NCBI RefSeq assembly: GCF_000402035.1
Contig: NC_021287.1
Location: 2,604,001 to 2,668,000 of the forward strand
DNA: 64,000 nt
Direction of reading: 5' to 3'
From: Caballeronia insecticola
GTDB taxonomy: Bacteria > Pseudomonadota > Gammaproteobacteria > Burkholderiales > Burkholderiaceae
The notes below the pieces were generated by a model, which was not told the DNA's origin, ran no database searches, and saw nothing but the letters and a program-made list of their open reading frames with translations. Shown piece by piece: positions 1-10,150 of the stretch (positions are counted from its first letter, which is position 1; each line of letters starts with the position of its first letter). The position numbers were made by a program, and so were the translations under genes.

Positions 1-414
1 GCGATTCCCGTGTCGACGGCGCGCAGCGTGCTCGAGAGCATCATCACGACCGGAAGCGTGACGCGCGGCTGGATCGGCGTCGAGCCGCAGGACGTGACGC
101 CGGAGATCGCGGAATCGTTCGGGCTGGACCAGAAGTCCGGCGCGATCGTCGCGGGCGTGCTCCAGGGCGGCCCGGCCGACAAGGCAGGCATCAAGCCGGG
201 CGACATCCTCGTGTCCATCAACGACGACACCATCACGGACACCACGCGGCTGCTCAATGTCGTCGCGCAGATCAAGCCGGGCACGTCGGTGAAGGTTCAC
301 CTGATGCGCAAGAACAAGGAACTCGACGTCAACGTGATGATCGGCAAACGCCCCGCGCCGCCGCGCGCGCCGCAAATGCCGGATGAAGATCAGGGCGATC
401 AGGGCGACGAATAA
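1..414 (+). CDS. HtrA/Deg-family periplasmic serine protease, C-terminal fragment
   Basis: The reading frame is open from base 1, so this is the last ~137 residues of a gene that begins outside the window. It starts in the end of the trypsin-like domain (AIPVSTARSVLESI), followed by one PDZ domain (about residues 20-115) with the ligand loop GWIGVEPQ and the segment KAGIKPGDILVSIN. It ends in a short acidic tail. Only one PDZ is followed by the stop, which fits DegS/AlgW-type proteases better than two-PDZ DegP/DegQ, but the catalytic domain cannot be seen. Such proteases act in envelope stress sensing or protein quality control. It converges on tatC across a shared terminator. Confidence 0.85.
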   Translation, partial: AIPVSTARSVLESIITTGSVTRGWIGVEPQDVTPEIAESFGLDQKSGAIVAGVLQGGPADKAGIKPGDILVSINDDTITDTTRLLNVVAQIKPGTSVKVHLMRKNKELDVNVMIGKRPAPPRAPQMPDEDQGDQGDE

Positions 415-443
415 AGTTCTGCACCTGTGAAAACGTAAAAAAC

Positions 444-479
444 AAAAGGCAGCTTCGATCGCTCGAAGCTGCCTTTTTT
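444..479. terminator. bidirectional intrinsic terminator between the Deg protease and tatC
   Basis: A perfect 14-bp stem (445-458 with 463-476, loop TCGC) is flanked by A residues on the left and T residues on the right. It can therefore end transcription from both convergent genes. Confidence 0.85.
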
Positions 480-541
480 AACCCGCATTCAATCCACCTT
501 CAATCCGACAAGCGGACCCGCGACGCGACAATACGCCGCAC

Positions 542-1318
542 CTACTCCGCCGCCGCTTCCTTGTTCTTTATCCCGTCCTTGCCGATCACCAGCCGCGCCG
601 CGATGATGCCCGCCTCATAAAGAATGACGAGCGGAATCGCGAGGATCAGTTGCGAGAAGACATCGGGCGGCGTGACGACCGCCGAGATCACGAACGCGCC
701 GACAATCACATACGGCCGGATCTGCTTGAGCTTCTGAATCGACACGACGCCCATGCGCGCCAGCAGCACGACGACGATCGGCACCTCGAACGTCACGCCG
801 AACGCGATGAACATCGTGAGCACGAAGCTCAGGTAATTGTCGATGTCCGTGGTCATTTCCGCGCCAAGCGGCGCGTTGTAGTGCGCCATCACGCGGAAGA
901 TCGTCGGAAACACGACGAAGTACGCGAACGCCATGCCGCACAGAAATAGCGAATAGCTGCTGAAAACCAGCGGCGCGACGAGCTTCTTCTCGTGCTGATA
1001 CAGGCCGGGCGCGACGAACGCCCAGATCTGATACAGCACCAACGGCAGCGCGATCACGAAGGCGACGAGCATCGTCACTTTCATCGGCACGAAGAACGAG
1101 CCGGTGACGTCCGTCACGATCATCTTCCCGTCGGCCGGCAGGTTCTGCATCAGCGGACGGGCAAGCAGCTTGAAGATGTCCGGCGCCCAGTACACCAGCG
1201 CGATGAACACCACGATCACCGAGGCGCCCGCGCGAATGATGCGGTCGCGCAGTTCGACGAGATGCGATATGAACGTCTCTTCGACGGGCTCTTCTTTAGT
1301 GTGTTGCGGGTCGCTCAC
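542..1318 (-). CDS. tatC: Sec-independent protein translocase subunit TatC
   Basis: TatC is the multispanning receptor of the twin-arginine translocase; with TatB it binds RR signal peptides of folded proteins. The 258 residues give six hydrophobic segments. The N-terminal motif FISHLVELRDR (about 16-26) and the late VVTPPDVFSQ segment are family hallmarks, and the length is typical. It is the last gene of tatA-tatB-tatC, 42 bp after tatB. One likely client, MsrP, is encoded at 51.2-52.2 kb in this window. Confidence 0.97.
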   Translation of the reverse strand: MSDPQHTKEEPVEETFISHLVELRDRIIRAGASVIVVFIALVYWAPDIFKLLARPLMQNLPADGKMIVTDVTGSFFVPMKVTMLVAFVIALPLVLYQIWAFVAPGLYQHEKKLVAPLVFSSYSLFLCGMAFAYFVVFPTIFRVMAHYNAPLGAEMTTDIDNYLSFVLTMFIAFGVTFEVPIVVVLLARMGVVSIQKLKQIRPYVIVGAFVISAVVTPPDVFSQLILAIPLVILYEAGIIAARLVIGKDGIKNKEAAAE

Positions 1319-1360
1319 GCCGGCCCTCGGTAGGAATCATCGATGGAAGAAGTGCGGCTC

Positions 1361-1888
1361 TCAGAAGAATTTCGTCGGCCGGCGCAAGGTGGCGGGTGTA
1401 TGACGCGCGACGCGCGCCGCACCCGACAGGACGCGCGTTCGACGCGTGGTCGTGCGCTTGTACCAGTTGGGAACCGCGCTCTGCTTGACGCGCCAGTTCT
1501 TGCGTTTCGCGCTCGACGCCTGCGTGTTGACCCACGGCTTGTCGGATGCCGCGCTGTTTGCGGCGTCAGACTCGCCGCCCGCGATGCTCGGCGTGACCGA
1601 TGTGCCCTGGCTAAACGCATCGTTCAGTTCGGTCTCGTGGCGACGCAGCGTGTCGTGAATCGACGATTCGACGTTCGAGGCCGCGGTCTCGAACTCGGTG
1701 CGCATTTTCTTCAGCTCATCGAGTTCCATCTCGCGCGCCACTTCCGACTTGACGTCATTGATGTAGCGCTGCGCGCGTCCGAAGAGCGCGCCGGCCGTGC
1801 GGGCGACGCCGGGCAGGCGCTCCGGCCCGAGCACCACCAGCGCGACGACGCCGATGACCGCCATTTTGGTCAGACCGAGATCGAGCAT
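1361..1888 (-). CDS. tatB: Sec-independent protein translocase subunit TatB
   Basis: TatB is a single-span partner of TatC in the signal-peptide receptor. The protein has 175 residues. A hydrophobic helix (about 5-20) runs into the GPERLPG hinge (21-27), the hallmark that separates TatB from TatA, followed by an amphipathic helix. A charged, poorly conserved tail ends in an Arg-rich stretch. It lies between tatA and tatC in the usual order. Confidence 0.95.
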   Translation of the reverse strand: MLDLGLTKMAVIGVVALVVLGPERLPGVARTAGALFGRAQRYINDVKSEVAREMELDELKKMRTEFETAASNVESSIHDTLRRHETELNDAFSQGTSVTPSIAGGESDAANSAASDKPWVNTQASSAKRKNWRVKQSAVPNWYKRTTTRRTRVLSGAARVARHTPATLRRPTKFF

Positions 1889-1924
1889 GGAACGAGAAGT
1901 AGGTGGTTGCGGTCTGCGGCCGGC

Positions 1925-2161
1925 TTAACGGTAGTCGCCCGAACGGGACTTGTCTTTCGCCTCGACGTCGACGGCGCCGTTGCGCGGCAGTTCGCGCTGC
2001 TCGGCGGAATTGGCCGGTGTCTCGCCGTCGCGCATGCCTTCCTTGAAGCCCTTCACCGCGCCGCCCAGATCACCGCCGATATTGCGCAGCTTCTTCGTAC
2101 CGAAGACGAGCGCCACGATCAGCAGAACGATCAACCAATGCCAAATGCTTAACGAACCCAT
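1925..2161 (-). CDS. tatA: Sec-independent protein translocase subunit TatA
   Basis: TatA forms the translocation pore or weakened membrane patch of the Tat system. The start chosen is ATG at 2161, giving MGSLSIWHW and 78 residues; the frame stays open upstream, but the extension is unlike the family. One transmembrane helix (about 5-20) is followed by the FGTKKL hinge and the amphipathic [15 protein letters not shown] helix. The polar C-terminus carries no further motif. It is the first gene of tatABC and lies 153 bp after the HIT gene. Confidence 0.95.
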   Translation of the reverse strand: MGSLSIWHWLIVLLIVALVFGTKKLRNIGGDLGGAVKGFKEGMRDGETPANSAEQRELPRNGAVDVEAKDKSRSGDYR

Positions 2162-2314
2162 GAATGAAAACTCTCCTAGATTCCGCCCCGAATCGAGTGT
2201 GGGGCGGAAGATCGGCCTTGCGGCCTTAAGCCGAGGCACGTCGCCTCAACTATCAACTATCGATTTTGCTCGCCCAATATTTCATTGGAAAGGAGAACGC
2301 CGAAAAGTCCGACA

Positions 2315-2677
2315 TTACCCCATTCGGCGCCACGGGCGCTCGCCGGCCAACAAATGCGCGTGGATGTGATACACCTCCTGTCCGCCGCCCGGCCCGGTAT
2401 TTATTACCGTGCGAAAACCCGTGTCGCCACCCGTATAGGACACACCCAGATCTTTCGCCAAACGTCCGACAAGACTCACCATTCTACCAAGCAGCGGACT
2501 GTCACTTTCTGTGCAATGCGACAGCGTTTCAATATGCTTGCGCGGAATCACCAGCACGTGCACGGGCGCGGCCGGATTGATGTCGTTGAAGGCGACGAAT
2601 TCATCGTCCTCGTAGACCTTCGTGCTCGGCAGCTGCCCAGAGGCGATCTTGCAGAAAATGCAGTTGTCTTGACTCAT
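2315..2677 (-). CDS. HIT (histidine triad) family nucleotide-binding protein
   Basis: This is a 120-residue HINT-like protein; the family hydrolyses purine nucleoside phosphoramidates in the cytosol. The triad is HIHAH at residues 104-108, followed by LL. The N-terminal CIFCKI and the HVLVIPRKHI segment (40-49) are typical. The start at 2677 (MSQDNCIF) was preferred over an in-frame ATG ten codons upstream because it gives the standard family N-terminus. It lies between the his/DUF4870 genes and tatA, an arrangement known in related bacteria. Its physiological substrate cannot be told from sequence. Confidence 0.93.
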   Translation of the reverse strand: MSQDNCIFCKIASGQLPSTKVYEDDEFVAFNDINPAAPVHVLVIPRKHIETLSHCTESDSPLLGRMVSLVGRLAKDLGVSYTGGDTGFRTVINTGPGGGQEVYHIHAHLLAGERPWRRMG

Positions 2678-2723
2678 GTATATCCCGTGTCTCCCGTTGC
2701 CGGGCATGAACGATTACGCCGGA

Positions 2724-3116
2724 TCAGAACCACGCGCGCGGTTCGATCGTCTTCTTTTCGTAAAGGAACAGCCAGCCCTTGATGATGCGATAAAGCGTCC
2801 AGATGCTGACCGCGGCGAGAATCAGAAAGCCGACGCCGATCAAGATCAGCGCGAAACCGATCACGTGGCCCAGCAACGCCCACCAGAACGTGCGGATTTG
2901 CCAGTTGAAGTGATCTTCATACGGCGTGCCGATGGCGTCGCCGCGCTTCACGTAGTTGAGGATGATCGCGACAAGCCCGGTCAGTCCGCCCGTCAGCCAG
3001 TAGACGGCGTACAACGCATAGAGAATGTGCGTGAACGTGCGCAGGTTGCGCAGACGTTCCGGATCGGTCGACTCCTGAATGACAGGCGGCGGGTACGGTT
3101 CGTAAGGCCGGTTCAT
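2724..3116 (-). CDS. DUF4870-type small membrane protein
   Basis: The protein has 130 residues. A proline-rich N-terminus (PYEPYPPPV) is followed by about three membrane segments near 30-52, 77-100 and 100-118. The order HFNWQIRTFWWALLG between helices 1 and 2 is the DUF4870/YtfK-like signature. No catalytic motif is visible and its function is unknown. The start at 3116 (MNRPYEP) sits 32 bp after the hisE stop, so it is probably co-transcribed with the his genes. Confidence 0.8.
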   Translation of the reverse strand: MNRPYEPYPPPVIQESTDPERLRNLRTFTHILYALYAVYWLTGGLTGLVAIILNYVKRGDAIGTPYEDHFNWQIRTFWWALLGHVIGFALILIGVGFLILAAVSIWTLYRIIKGWLFLYEKKTIEPRAWF

Positions 3117-3148
3117 GCTTGCCCTCCTTCGCAGATGCGAAATGCTCG

Positions 3149-3517
3149 TCAGCCGCCGTTCTGCTCGCGCTCGCGTGATTTGCGCAGCGCCTTTTCCTCG
3201 ATCCCCGACAAACCTTCGCGTCGTTCCAGTTCGGCGATGACGTCGGCGGGGCTCAGGTCGAAGTGCGACAGCATGACGAGACAGTGAAACCACAAATCGG
3301 CGACTTCACCGACGAGCGCCTTGGGCGCGCCGCCGTGCCGCGCGTCTTTGGCGGCGAGTACGACTTCCGTCGCTTCTTCGCCGATCTTCTTCAGAACGGC
3401 GTCGTCACCTTTATGAAAGAGTCGGGAAACGTAGGATTGTTCCGGATCGCCGCCCTTGCGGCTGTCGATGATGGCGGCGAGGCGCAGCAGCGTGTCCAGC
3501 GTGGTGGCTTGCGTCAT
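3149..3517 (-). CDS. hisE: phosphoribosyl-ATP pyrophosphatase HisE
   Basis: HisE hydrolyses PRATP to PRAMP, the second step of histidine synthesis. The protein has 122 residues and an all-alpha MazG-like fold, with the metal-binding [12 protein letters not shown] helix around residue 50. The start at 3517 overlaps the hisI stop in an ATGA tetranucleotide, indicating translational coupling. Here HisE and HisI are separate proteins, unlike the fused HisIE of enteric bacteria. Confidence 0.96.
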   Translation of the reverse strand: MTQATTLDTLLRLAAIIDSRKGGDPEQSYVSRLFHKGDDAVLKKIGEEATEVVLAAKDARHGGAPKALVGEVADLWFHCLVMLSHFDLSPADVIAELERREGLSGIEEKALRKSREREQNGG

Positions 3518-3918
3518 TTGTAAATGCTTTCTGGGTCTTTCAGGACCGGCTCGACGGCGACCCACTCGCCGTGCTCCGCCGTGCCTTCGAATTTCTGGAA
3601 AAAACAGGAATGGCGGCCGGTATGGCACGCGATACCCGACACTTGCTCGACTTTGAGCAGCACGACGTCTTCGTCGCAATCGAGGCGCACGTCGTGCACA
3701 TGCTGCACGTGCCCCGACTCCTCGCCCTTGAACCACAGGCGCTGACGCGAGCGCGAAAAATACACAGCACGCTTCAGTTCGATGGTTTTAGCGAGCGCCT
3801 CGCGATTCATCCACGCGAACATCAGGACGTCGTTGGTGGACGCTTCCTGCGCGATCACCGGCACGAGGCCGTTCGCGTCCCACTTCACTTTGTCGAGCCA
3901 GTTGTCTTGGTCGCTCAC
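3514..3918 (-). CDS. hisI: phosphoribosyl-AMP cyclohydrolase HisI
   Basis: HisI opens the adenine ring of PRAMP to give ProFAR. The protein has 134 residues. The metal site is visible as the acidic DCDED cluster (80-84) and the Cys residues at 98 and 105 in [11 protein letters not shown]. The stop overlaps the hisE start, and hisF ends 3 bp upstream of this gene, so hisF-hisI-hisE form a tight unit. Confidence 0.97.
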   Translation of the reverse strand: MSDQDNWLDKVKWDANGLVPVIAQEASTNDVLMFAWMNREALAKTIELKRAVYFSRSRQRLWFKGEESGHVQHVHDVRLDCDEDVVLLKVEQVSGIACHTGRHSCFFQKFEGTAEHGEWVAVEPVLKDPESIYK

Positions 3919-3921
3919 CGC

Positions 3922-4695
3922 TTACGTCCTCACCGAAATGCCTTGCTCGGCCATGAAGCGCTTGGCTTCCCCGACCGTGTGCTCGCCGTAGTGGAAGATG
4001 CTCGCGGCCAGCACGGCGTCGGCGTGCCCTTCGACGATGCCATCCGCCAGATGCTTGAGCGACCCGACGCCGCCCGACGCGATCACCGGCACCGGCACCG
4101 CGTCCGACACGGCGCGCGTCAGTGCGAGATCGAAGCCAGATTTCGTGCCGTCGCGATCCATGCTGGTAAGCAGGATTTCGCCCGCGCCGAATTCGGCCAT
4201 CTTGCGCGCCCATTCGATCGCGTCGATGCCCGTGGCCTTGCGGCCGCCGTGCGTGAACACTTCCCAGCGCGGCGCTTCGCCTTCGGCGGAGACGCGCTTC
4301 GCGTCGATTGCGACGACGATGCATTGCGAGCCGTGCTTGTCGGACGCGTCGCGCACGAGTTGCGGATTCGCGACCGCCGACGAATTCATGCTGATCTTGT
4401 CCGCGCCCGCGTTGAGCAGGCGGCGCACGTCTTCGACCGCGCGCACGCCGCCGCCGACGGTCAGCGGAATGAATACCTGAGACGCGACCGCCTCGATGAT
4501 CGGCAGGATCAGATCGCGCTGATCGGACGTCGCGGTGATGTCGAGGAACGTGAGTTCGTCGGCGCCTTGATCGTCGTAGCGCCGCGCGATTTCGACGGGA
4601 TCGCCCGCGTCGCGCAGCTCGACGAAATTGACCCCTTTGACGACGCGGCCCGCGGTCACGTCGAGACAGGGAATGATGCGTTTTGCGAGAGCCAT
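3922..4695 (-). CDS. hisF: imidazole glycerol phosphate synthase, cyclase subunit HisF
   Basis: HisF uses ammonia from HisH to close the imidazole ring, giving IGP and AICAR. It is a 257-residue (beta/alpha)8 barrel with both catalytic aspartates in place: Asp12 in [11 protein letters not shown] and Asp131 in VVAIDAKRV. Phosphate-binding glycines lie in LTVGGGVR and VIASGGVGS. Its partner HisH is encoded two genes upstream, separated by hisA. Confidence 0.98.
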   Translation of the reverse strand: MALAKRIIPCLDVTAGRVVKGVNFVELRDAGDPVEIARRYDDQGADELTFLDITATSDQRDLILPIIEAVASQVFIPLTVGGGVRAVEDVRRLLNAGADKISMNSSAVANPQLVRDASDKHGSQCIVVAIDAKRVSAEGEAPRWEVFTHGGRKATGIDAIEWARKMAEFGAGEILLTSMDRDGTKSGFDLALTRAVSDAVPVPVIASGGVGSLKHLADGIVEGHADAVLAASIFHYGEHTVGEAKRFMAEQGISVRT

Positions 4696-4811
4696 GTTCT
4701 TGCCACTGCCGGTTCGATACGAAATGAAGGCGGCATGCGCCGCCCGGCTTGCCTCAGCTTGCTTCAGGATGCTCGCGCAAGAGCGAAACGCGTGGAAGAA
4801 ACGCGTGAAAC

Positions 4812-5564
4812 TCAGGCGCCGTCGGCCTCGCGAAGTGCATCGGCGCGCGTCTGGGCCGACTGGAAATCGAGATCGCCGGAGTAGATCGCGCGGCCGCAGA
4901 TCACACCTTCGATGCCTTCGCCCTCGACTTCACAGAGCGATTCGATGTCCGCGATGCTCGACAGCCCGCCGCTCGCGATGACCGGAATCTTCACCGCCTT
5001 CGCGAGGCGCACGGTCGCGTCGATGTTGATGCCCTGGAGCATGCCGTCGCGGCCGATGTCGGTATAGATGATCGACTCGCAGCCGTAATCCTCGAACTTG
5101 CGGCCGAGGTCCACGACTTCATGGCCGGTCAGCTTGCTCCAGCCGTCGGTCGCGACCTTGCCGTCCTTCGCGTCCAGCCCGACGATGATATGCCCGGCAA
5201 ACGCGGTGCACGCGTCCTGCAGGAAACCGGGATTCTTCACCGCCGCCGTGCCGATGATCACGTACGCGAGGCCGTCGTCCAGATAGCGCTCGATGGTTTC
5301 GAGATCACGGATGCCGCCGCCGAGCTGCACCGGAATCTCGCCGCCGACTTCGTCGATGATCGCGCGAATGGCGTCGCCGTTTCGCGGCTTGCCGGCGAAT
5401 GCACCGTTCAGATCGACGAGATGGAGACGCCGTGCGCCGCGATCGACCCAATGTCGGGCCATGGCCGCCGGATCTTCTGAAAAAATGGTCGCCTGGTCCA
5501 TATCGCCTTGCTTGAGGCGCACGCACTGACCGTCCTTAAGATCGATGGCCGGAATGAGCAGCAT
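4812..5564 (-). CDS. hisA: ProFAR isomerase HisA
   Basis: HisA carries out the Amadori-type isomerisation of ProFAR to PRFAR. It is a 250-residue half-barrel-duplicated TIM barrel with Asp8 (IPAIDLKDG) and Asp131 (IVGLDAKDG), matching the general acid/base pair of the family. It lies 116 bp upstream of hisF. I see no terminator in that gap. Confidence 0.98.
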   Translation of the reverse strand: MLLIPAIDLKDGQCVRLKQGDMDQATIFSEDPAAMARHWVDRGARRLHLVDLNGAFAGKPRNGDAIRAIIDEVGGEIPVQLGGGIRDLETIERYLDDGLAYVIIGTAAVKNPGFLQDACTAFAGHIIVGLDAKDGKVATDGWSKLTGHEVVDLGRKFEDYGCESIIYTDIGRDGMLQGINIDATVRLAKAVKIPVIASGGLSSIADIESLCEVEGEGIEGVICGRAIYSGDLDFQSAQTRADALREADGA

Positions 5565-5715
5565 AGGTATCGCGTATTTTCTGGGTGGAGTGGATCAAAA
5601 CGGCGCGCGTGCGGTCGTGTGCCTGTGCCGCGGGCCGTCTCGCTAGTGTAGTACAAGTCTTGCAACGGTCATGCGCACGTAGTAATCAAGCGAAAACGCT
5701 AGCGTGCGCACGGCT

Positions 5716-6357
5716 TCACGGGTTCCAGTGCACGAAGTTGCGGTACAGGCGCAAGCCGGCGTCCGCGCTTTTCTCGGGGTGAAATTGGGTCGCGAAGATG
5801 TTGTCGCGCGCGACCGCCGACGTGAAGGCATCACCGTACACCGTTTCGCCCGACGTATGCGCCGGATTGTCCGGCGCCACGTAGTAGCTGTGCACGAAAT
5901 AAAAGAACGCGCCGTCGGCGACGCCGTCCCAGATCGGGTGGGCCTGCGTCTGACGAACGCGGTTCCAGCCCATCTGCGGCACCTTGAAACGAGAGCCGTC
6001 GTCCTGCAGCAGGCCGTCGAGCCGGAAACGCACGACCTTGCCCGGCAACAGGCCCAGGCCCTTCGTGTCGCCTTCTTCGCTCCAGTCGAACAGCATCTGC
6101 TCGCCCACGCACACGCCGAGCATCGGCTTTTCGCGCGCCGCCTGCAGCACCGCCTCCTGCAGACCGGATTCGGCCAGATGCCCCATGCAGTCGCGCATCG
6201 CGCCCTGTCCCGGCAGCACGATGCGATCCGCGGTGCGAATGCTTTCGGGCTGATCGACGATCGCCACGTCCGCCTCGGGAGCCGCCTTCTTCAGCGCCTG
6301 ATAGACCGAGCGCAGGTTGCCCATTCCGTAATCAACAATCGCAATCGAAGTTTTCAT
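5716..6357 (-). CDS. hisH: imidazole glycerol phosphate synthase, glutaminase subunit HisH
   Basis: HisH is a class I glutamine amidotransferase that feeds ammonia to HisF. The protein has 213 residues. The triad is visible as Cys83 (GVCVGEQ), His193 and Glu195 (FHPEK), and the oxyanion strand is PGQGAM near 49. ATG at 6357 starts [11 protein letters not shown] and overlaps the marC stop in ATGA. The 150-bp gap to hisA shows no clear signal. Confidence 0.98.
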   Translation of the reverse strand: MKTSIAIVDYGMGNLRSVYQALKKAAPEADVAIVDQPESIRTADRIVLPGQGAMRDCMGHLAESGLQEAVLQAAREKPMLGVCVGEQMLFDWSEEGDTKGLGLLPGKVVRFRLDGLLQDDGSRFKVPQMGWNRVRQTQAHPIWDGVADGAFFYFVHSYYVAPDNPAHTSGETVYGDAFTSAVARDNIFATQFHPEKSADAGLRLYRNFVHWNP

Positions 6358-6974
6358 TTCAAAGATGGCATCAAGGCCTTCAACCCGTCGACGATGAACT
6401 CCACCGCCAGCGCGGACAACATCAAACCCATGAGACGCGTGCCGATATTGATACCCGTTCGCCCGACCCAGCGCGCGATCGGCTCGGCGAGATTCAGCGC
6501 GCCGAAACACAGCGCCGCGATGATCGCGCCCAGCACGACGAGCCCGAAGCGGTCGTACCAGTGCTGCGCATTGGCAGCATAGACGATGACCGTGCTGATC
6601 GAGCCCGGGCCGGTGAGCAGCGGAATCGCGAGCGGCACGACCGCGATGCTGTGGCGCTCCTCCGCTTCCATGCGCTCTTCGGGCGTCGAGCGCGCGTTGC
6701 CGACCTGCGCGTTCAACATGCTGATCGCCATGAGCAGCATGATGATGCCGCCGCCCACTTCGAACGATCCGACCGAAATGCCGAAGAACGCGATGATCTG
6801 CTGGCCGAGCAACGCGGTCACCGCGATCACGCAGAACACCGAAATGGACGCGACGCGAATGGTGTTGCGACGCTCGATGTCGGATTGCTGCGCGGTCAGA
6901 CTGAGAAAAAACGGTATCGCGCCGACCGGATTGATCAGCGCGAGCAACGATATAAACGACTTGAACAGATCCAT
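6354..6974 (-). CDS. MarC/UPF0056 family integral membrane protein
   Basis: The 206 residues have about six membrane spans and the family segments [11 protein letters not shown] (near 15-25) and [11 protein letters not shown] (near 120). The family was once linked to multiple antibiotic resistance, but its function is unsettled. It sits inside the histidine genes, 40 bp after hisB and overlapping hisH in ATGA, so its expression is tied to the his operon. No histidine-related role can be read from the sequence. Confidence 0.92.
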   Translation of the reverse strand: MDLFKSFISLLALINPVGAIPFFLSLTAQQSDIERRNTIRVASISVFCVIAVTALLGQQIIAFFGISVGSFEVGGGIIMLLMAISMLNAQVGNARSTPEERMEAEERHSIAVVPLAIPLLTGPGSISTVIVYAANAQHWYDRFGLVVLGAIIAALCFGALNLAEPIARWVGRTGINIGTRLMGLMLSALAVEFIVDGLKALMPSLK

Positions 6975-7014
6975 CGGATTCTCGACGCGCGTGCGCCGAC
7001 GCGGCGTGAGTCAG

Positions 7015-7602
7015 TCAGAGACTGCCTTTGGTGGACGGAATCTGCCCGGCCGCGCGCTCGTCGACTTCGACGGCCATGCGCAGCGCCCGGCCGAACGCCT
7101 TGAACACGGTCTCGACCTGATGATGCGCGTTGATGCCGCGCAAGTTGTCGATATGCAGCGTGACGCCCGCGTGATTCACGAATCCGCGGAAGAATTCGAT
7201 GGTGAGATCGACATCGAACGTGCCGATGCGCGCGCGCGTGAACGGCACGTGGAATTCGAGACCGGGACGGCCGGAAAAGTCGATGACGACGCGCGAGAGC
7301 GCTTCGTCCAGCGGCACGTACGAATGCCCGTAGCGGCGAATGCCCTTGCGGTCGCCAATGGCCTTCGCGACCGCCTGCCCAAGCGTAATGCCGGTATCTT
7401 CGACGGTGTGGTGATCGTCGATATGGAGGTCGCCATGCGCTTCGACATCCAGATCGATGAGCCCGTGACGGGCGATCTGATCGAGCATGTGATCGAGGAA
7501 CGGGACGCCGGTAGCGAGCTTCTGCCGGCCGGTGCCGTCCAGATCGAGCTTCACACGGATCTGCGTTTCGCTGGTGTTGCGAACGACTTCCGCAATGCGC
7601 AT
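7015..7602 (-). CDS. hisB: imidazoleglycerol-phosphate dehydratase HisB (monofunctional)
   Basis: HisB dehydrates IGP to imidazole acetol phosphate in a Mn-dependent reaction. The protein has 195 residues, the length of the dehydratase alone; the histidinol-phosphatase domain found in enteric HisB is absent. Metal-binding repeats are visible as HHTVED (64-69) and, near the C-terminus, [18 protein letters not shown] separate histidinol-phosphatase must be encoded elsewhere. Confidence 0.98.
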   Translation of the reverse strand: MRIAEVVRNTSETQIRVKLDLDGTGRQKLATGVPFLDHMLDQIARHGLIDLDVEAHGDLHIDDHHTVEDTGITLGQAVAKAIGDRKGIRRYGHSYVPLDEALSRVVIDFSGRPGLEFHVPFTRARIGTFDVDLTIEFFRGFVNHAGVTLHIDNLRGINAHHQVETVFKAFGRALRMAVEVDERAAGQIPSTKGSL

Positions 7603-7635
7603 GGTGATTCCTTGAGACTTTTCGAAAGTGGGGAT

Positions 7636-8709
7636 TCAGTTCAGAGCGAGCTTTTTCAGCGCCGCGACCATGTGCGCGTTTTCTTCGGCCGTTCCGACCG
7701 TCAAACGCACGCAATTAGCCAGCAATGGATGCATTTTACCCACGTTTTTGATCAAAACCCGCGAAGTTAAAAGGGTTTCGAAAGCAACCGCCGCATCCGG
7801 CACGCGTACGAGCAGGAAATTGCCCGCGCTCGGAAACACCGTCATGCCGGGAAGCGCCGCGACTTCGCGAGCCAGCGCGGCGCGCTGCGCGCGCAGATCG
7901 GCGGCCTGGGCGTCGAGCACATCGAGATGATCGAGCAGGAAATCGGCGGTCGCCTGCGTGAGCACGTTGATGTTGTACGGCGGACGCACCTTGTCGAACT
8001 GCATCAGCCATTCGGGACGGCCCGCCATATAGCCCAAGCGGATGCCCGCGAGCCCGAGCTTCGAGACGGTACGCATCACGACGACGTTGTCGAACTCGCC
8101 CGCGCGCGGCATCCAGCTGCGGCCCGCGAACGGCTGGTACGCCTCGTCGATCACGACGAGACTCTTGCTCGCCGCCGCGATCACGCGCGCCATGTCGGCG
8201 TCGTCGTAGAGCGTGCCGGTCGGGTTGTTCGGGTACGCGAGATACACGAGCGCGGGCGCATGTTCGTCGATGGCGGCGATCAGCGCGTCGGCGTCGAGCG
8301 TGAAATCGGCGTTCAGCGGCACGCCGATGAATTCGAGGTGCGCGAACTTCGCCGAGAGTTCGTACATGACGAAGCCCGGCACGGGCGCCACGACCTTCGC
8401 GCCCGGCTTCGAGCACGCCATCGACATCATGCTGATGAGTTCGTCCGAGCCGTTGCCGAGCATCACGTCGCAGGCGGCGGGCACGTTCATCGTGCGCTTG
8501 ATTTTGGCGAGCAGGTCGGCGGGACGCGGCGCCGGATAGCGATTCAGCGCGATGCCGGCCAAGTGCGCGCCGAGACGTTCGGCGAGTCCGGCGGGCAGCG
8601 TGTAGGGATTCTCCATCGCGTCGAGCTTGATCAGGCCGGTGGAATCGGCCACGGGATAGCTCGTCATCGCGAGGACGTCGGGACGAATGATGTCTTGTGC
8701 TGTGGTCAT
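7636..8709 (-). CDS. hisC: histidinol-phosphate aminotransferase HisC
   Basis: HisC is a PLP enzyme of fold type I that transaminates imidazole acetol phosphate with glutamate. The protein has 357 residues. The Schiff-base lysine is Lys217 in [14 protein letters not shown], the PLP-ring Asp lies in [10 protein letters not shown], and the NNPTG substrate loop is at 161-165. It lies between hisD and hisB. Confidence 0.97.
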   Translation of the reverse strand: MTTAQDIIRPDVLAMTSYPVADSTGLIKLDAMENPYTLPAGLAERLGAHLAGIALNRYPAPRPADLLAKIKRTMNVPAACDVMLGNGSDELISMMSMACSKPGAKVVAPVPGFVMYELSAKFAHLEFIGVPLNADFTLDADALIAAIDEHAPALVYLAYPNNPTGTLYDDADMARVIAAASKSLVVIDEAYQPFAGRSWMPRAGEFDNVVVMRTVSKLGLAGIRLGYMAGRPEWLMQFDKVRPPYNINVLTQATADFLLDHLDVLDAQAADLRAQRAALAREVAALPGMTVFPSAGNFLLVRVPDAAVAFETLLTSRVLIKNVGKMHPLLANCVRLTVGTAEENAHMVAALKKLALN

Positions 8710-8781
8710 GGTTTCCCGGCGTCTCTCTCGCCGGAAGAGCGGCGGCTCTCAGGCCGCCTCGGTCAGTCGGGCCGGCCAGTT

Positions 8782-10104
8782 TCAGCCGAGGTTCTTCATC
8801 CGGTATTCCGCGCTGCGTGCATGCGCCTGCAAGCCCTCGCCGTAGGCCAGTTCCGCCGCGATTTCGCCAAGCGTCTGCGCGCCGTCCGAGCTCACTTCGA
8901 TCACGCTCGAACGCTTCATGAAATCGTACACGCCGAGCGGCGACGAAAAGCGCGCCGTGCGCGAAGTCGGCAATACGTGGTTCGGTCCCGCGCAGTAATC
9001 GCCGAGACTTTCGCTCGTGTAGCGGCCGAGGAACATGGCGCCCGCGTTGTGAATGAGCGCGGCCCAGTGATGCGGATCGAGCGCGGAAATTTCCAGGTGC
9101 TCGGGCGCGATGTCGTTCGCGATCGTGCACGCTTCGGCCATGTCCTTCACCTTGATGAGCGCACCGCGATCTTCGAGCGAACGCTGAATGACATCGCGAC
9201 GCGGCATGGCGGGCAGCAATTCGACGATCGCGTCTTCCACGCGCTGAATGAACGCGTCGTCCGGGCACAGCAGAATGGATTGCGCGAGTTCGTCGTGCTC
9301 GGCCTGCGAGAACAGGTCCATCGCGACCCAGCGCGGATCGGTGGTCGCGTCGCAGATAACGAGAATCTCGGACGGCCCGGCGATCATGTCGATGCCGACC
9401 GTGCCGAACACGCGCCGCTTCGCCGACGCGACATACGCGTTGCCCGGCCCGCAGATCTTGTCGACGGCGGGAATGGTGTCCGTGCCGTAGGCGAGCGCGC
9501 CGACCGCCTGCGCGCCGCCGATCGTGAACACGCGGTCCACGCCGCCCAGCAGCGCCGCCGCGAGCACGAGCGGGTTCTTCACGCCGTCGGGCGTCGGCAC
9601 GACCATCACGATTTCCTTCACGCCCGCGACGCGCGCCGGAATCGCGTTCATCAGCACCGACGACGGATACGCCGCCTTGCCGCCCGGCACATAGATGCCC
9701 GCGCGGTCGAGCGGCGACACCTTCTGGCCGAGCACGGTGCCGTCGGCCTCGGTGTATTGCCAGCTATGACTGCCGCACTCGATGCGCTGCTTCTCGTGAT
9801 AACCGCGCACGCGCGCGGCCGCCGCTTCGAGCGCCGCGCGGCGCTTGGGTTCGAGCGCGTCCAGCGCGGCTTCGAGTTCTGCTGCGGGCAATTCGAGCGC
9901 CGCGACGCTGTCCGCCTTCAGACGGTCGAACTTGCTGGTGTATTCGAGCACGGCCGCGTCGCCGCGCGCTTTGACGTCGGCGAGAATGTGCGCGACCGAG
10001 CGCTCGATCGCTTCATCCTCGCTTGCTTCGAATGCCAGGACTGCGCGTAGCGCCTTTTGAAAACCATCGGTGCTGGAATCGAGTTTGCGAATCTTGATAG
10101 ACAT
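8782..10104 (-). CDS. hisD: histidinol dehydrogenase HisD
   Basis: HisD oxidises L-histidinol to L-histidine in two NAD-dependent steps with Zn2+. At 440 residues it has normal length. Visible signatures are the zinc/catalytic [13 protein letters not shown] segment, IAPEHLEI, and the C-terminal [19 protein letters not shown]. It lies 46 bp after hisG. Confidence 0.98.
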   Translation of the reverse strand: MSIKIRKLDSSTDGFQKALRAVLAFEASEDEAIERSVAHILADVKARGDAAVLEYTSKFDRLKADSVAALELPAAELEAALDALEPKRRAALEAAAARVRGYHEKQRIECGSHSWQYTEADGTVLGQKVSPLDRAGIYVPGGKAAYPSSVLMNAIPARVAGVKEIVMVVPTPDGVKNPLVLAAALLGGVDRVFTIGGAQAVGALAYGTDTIPAVDKICGPGNAYVASAKRRVFGTVGIDMIAGPSEILVICDATTDPRWVAMDLFSQAEHDELAQSILLCPDDAFIQRVEDAIVELLPAMPRRDVIQRSLEDRGALIKVKDMAEACTIANDIAPEHLEISALDPHHWAALIHNAGAMFLGRYTSESLGDYCAGPNHVLPTSRTARFSSPLGVYDFMKRSSVIEVSSDGAQTLGEIAAELAYGEGLQAHARSAEYRMKNLG

Positions 10105-10150
10105 GCTGGTTTTCCGTTTTGCTGTTGGCGCGCCGCCGCCTGCGGCCCGC

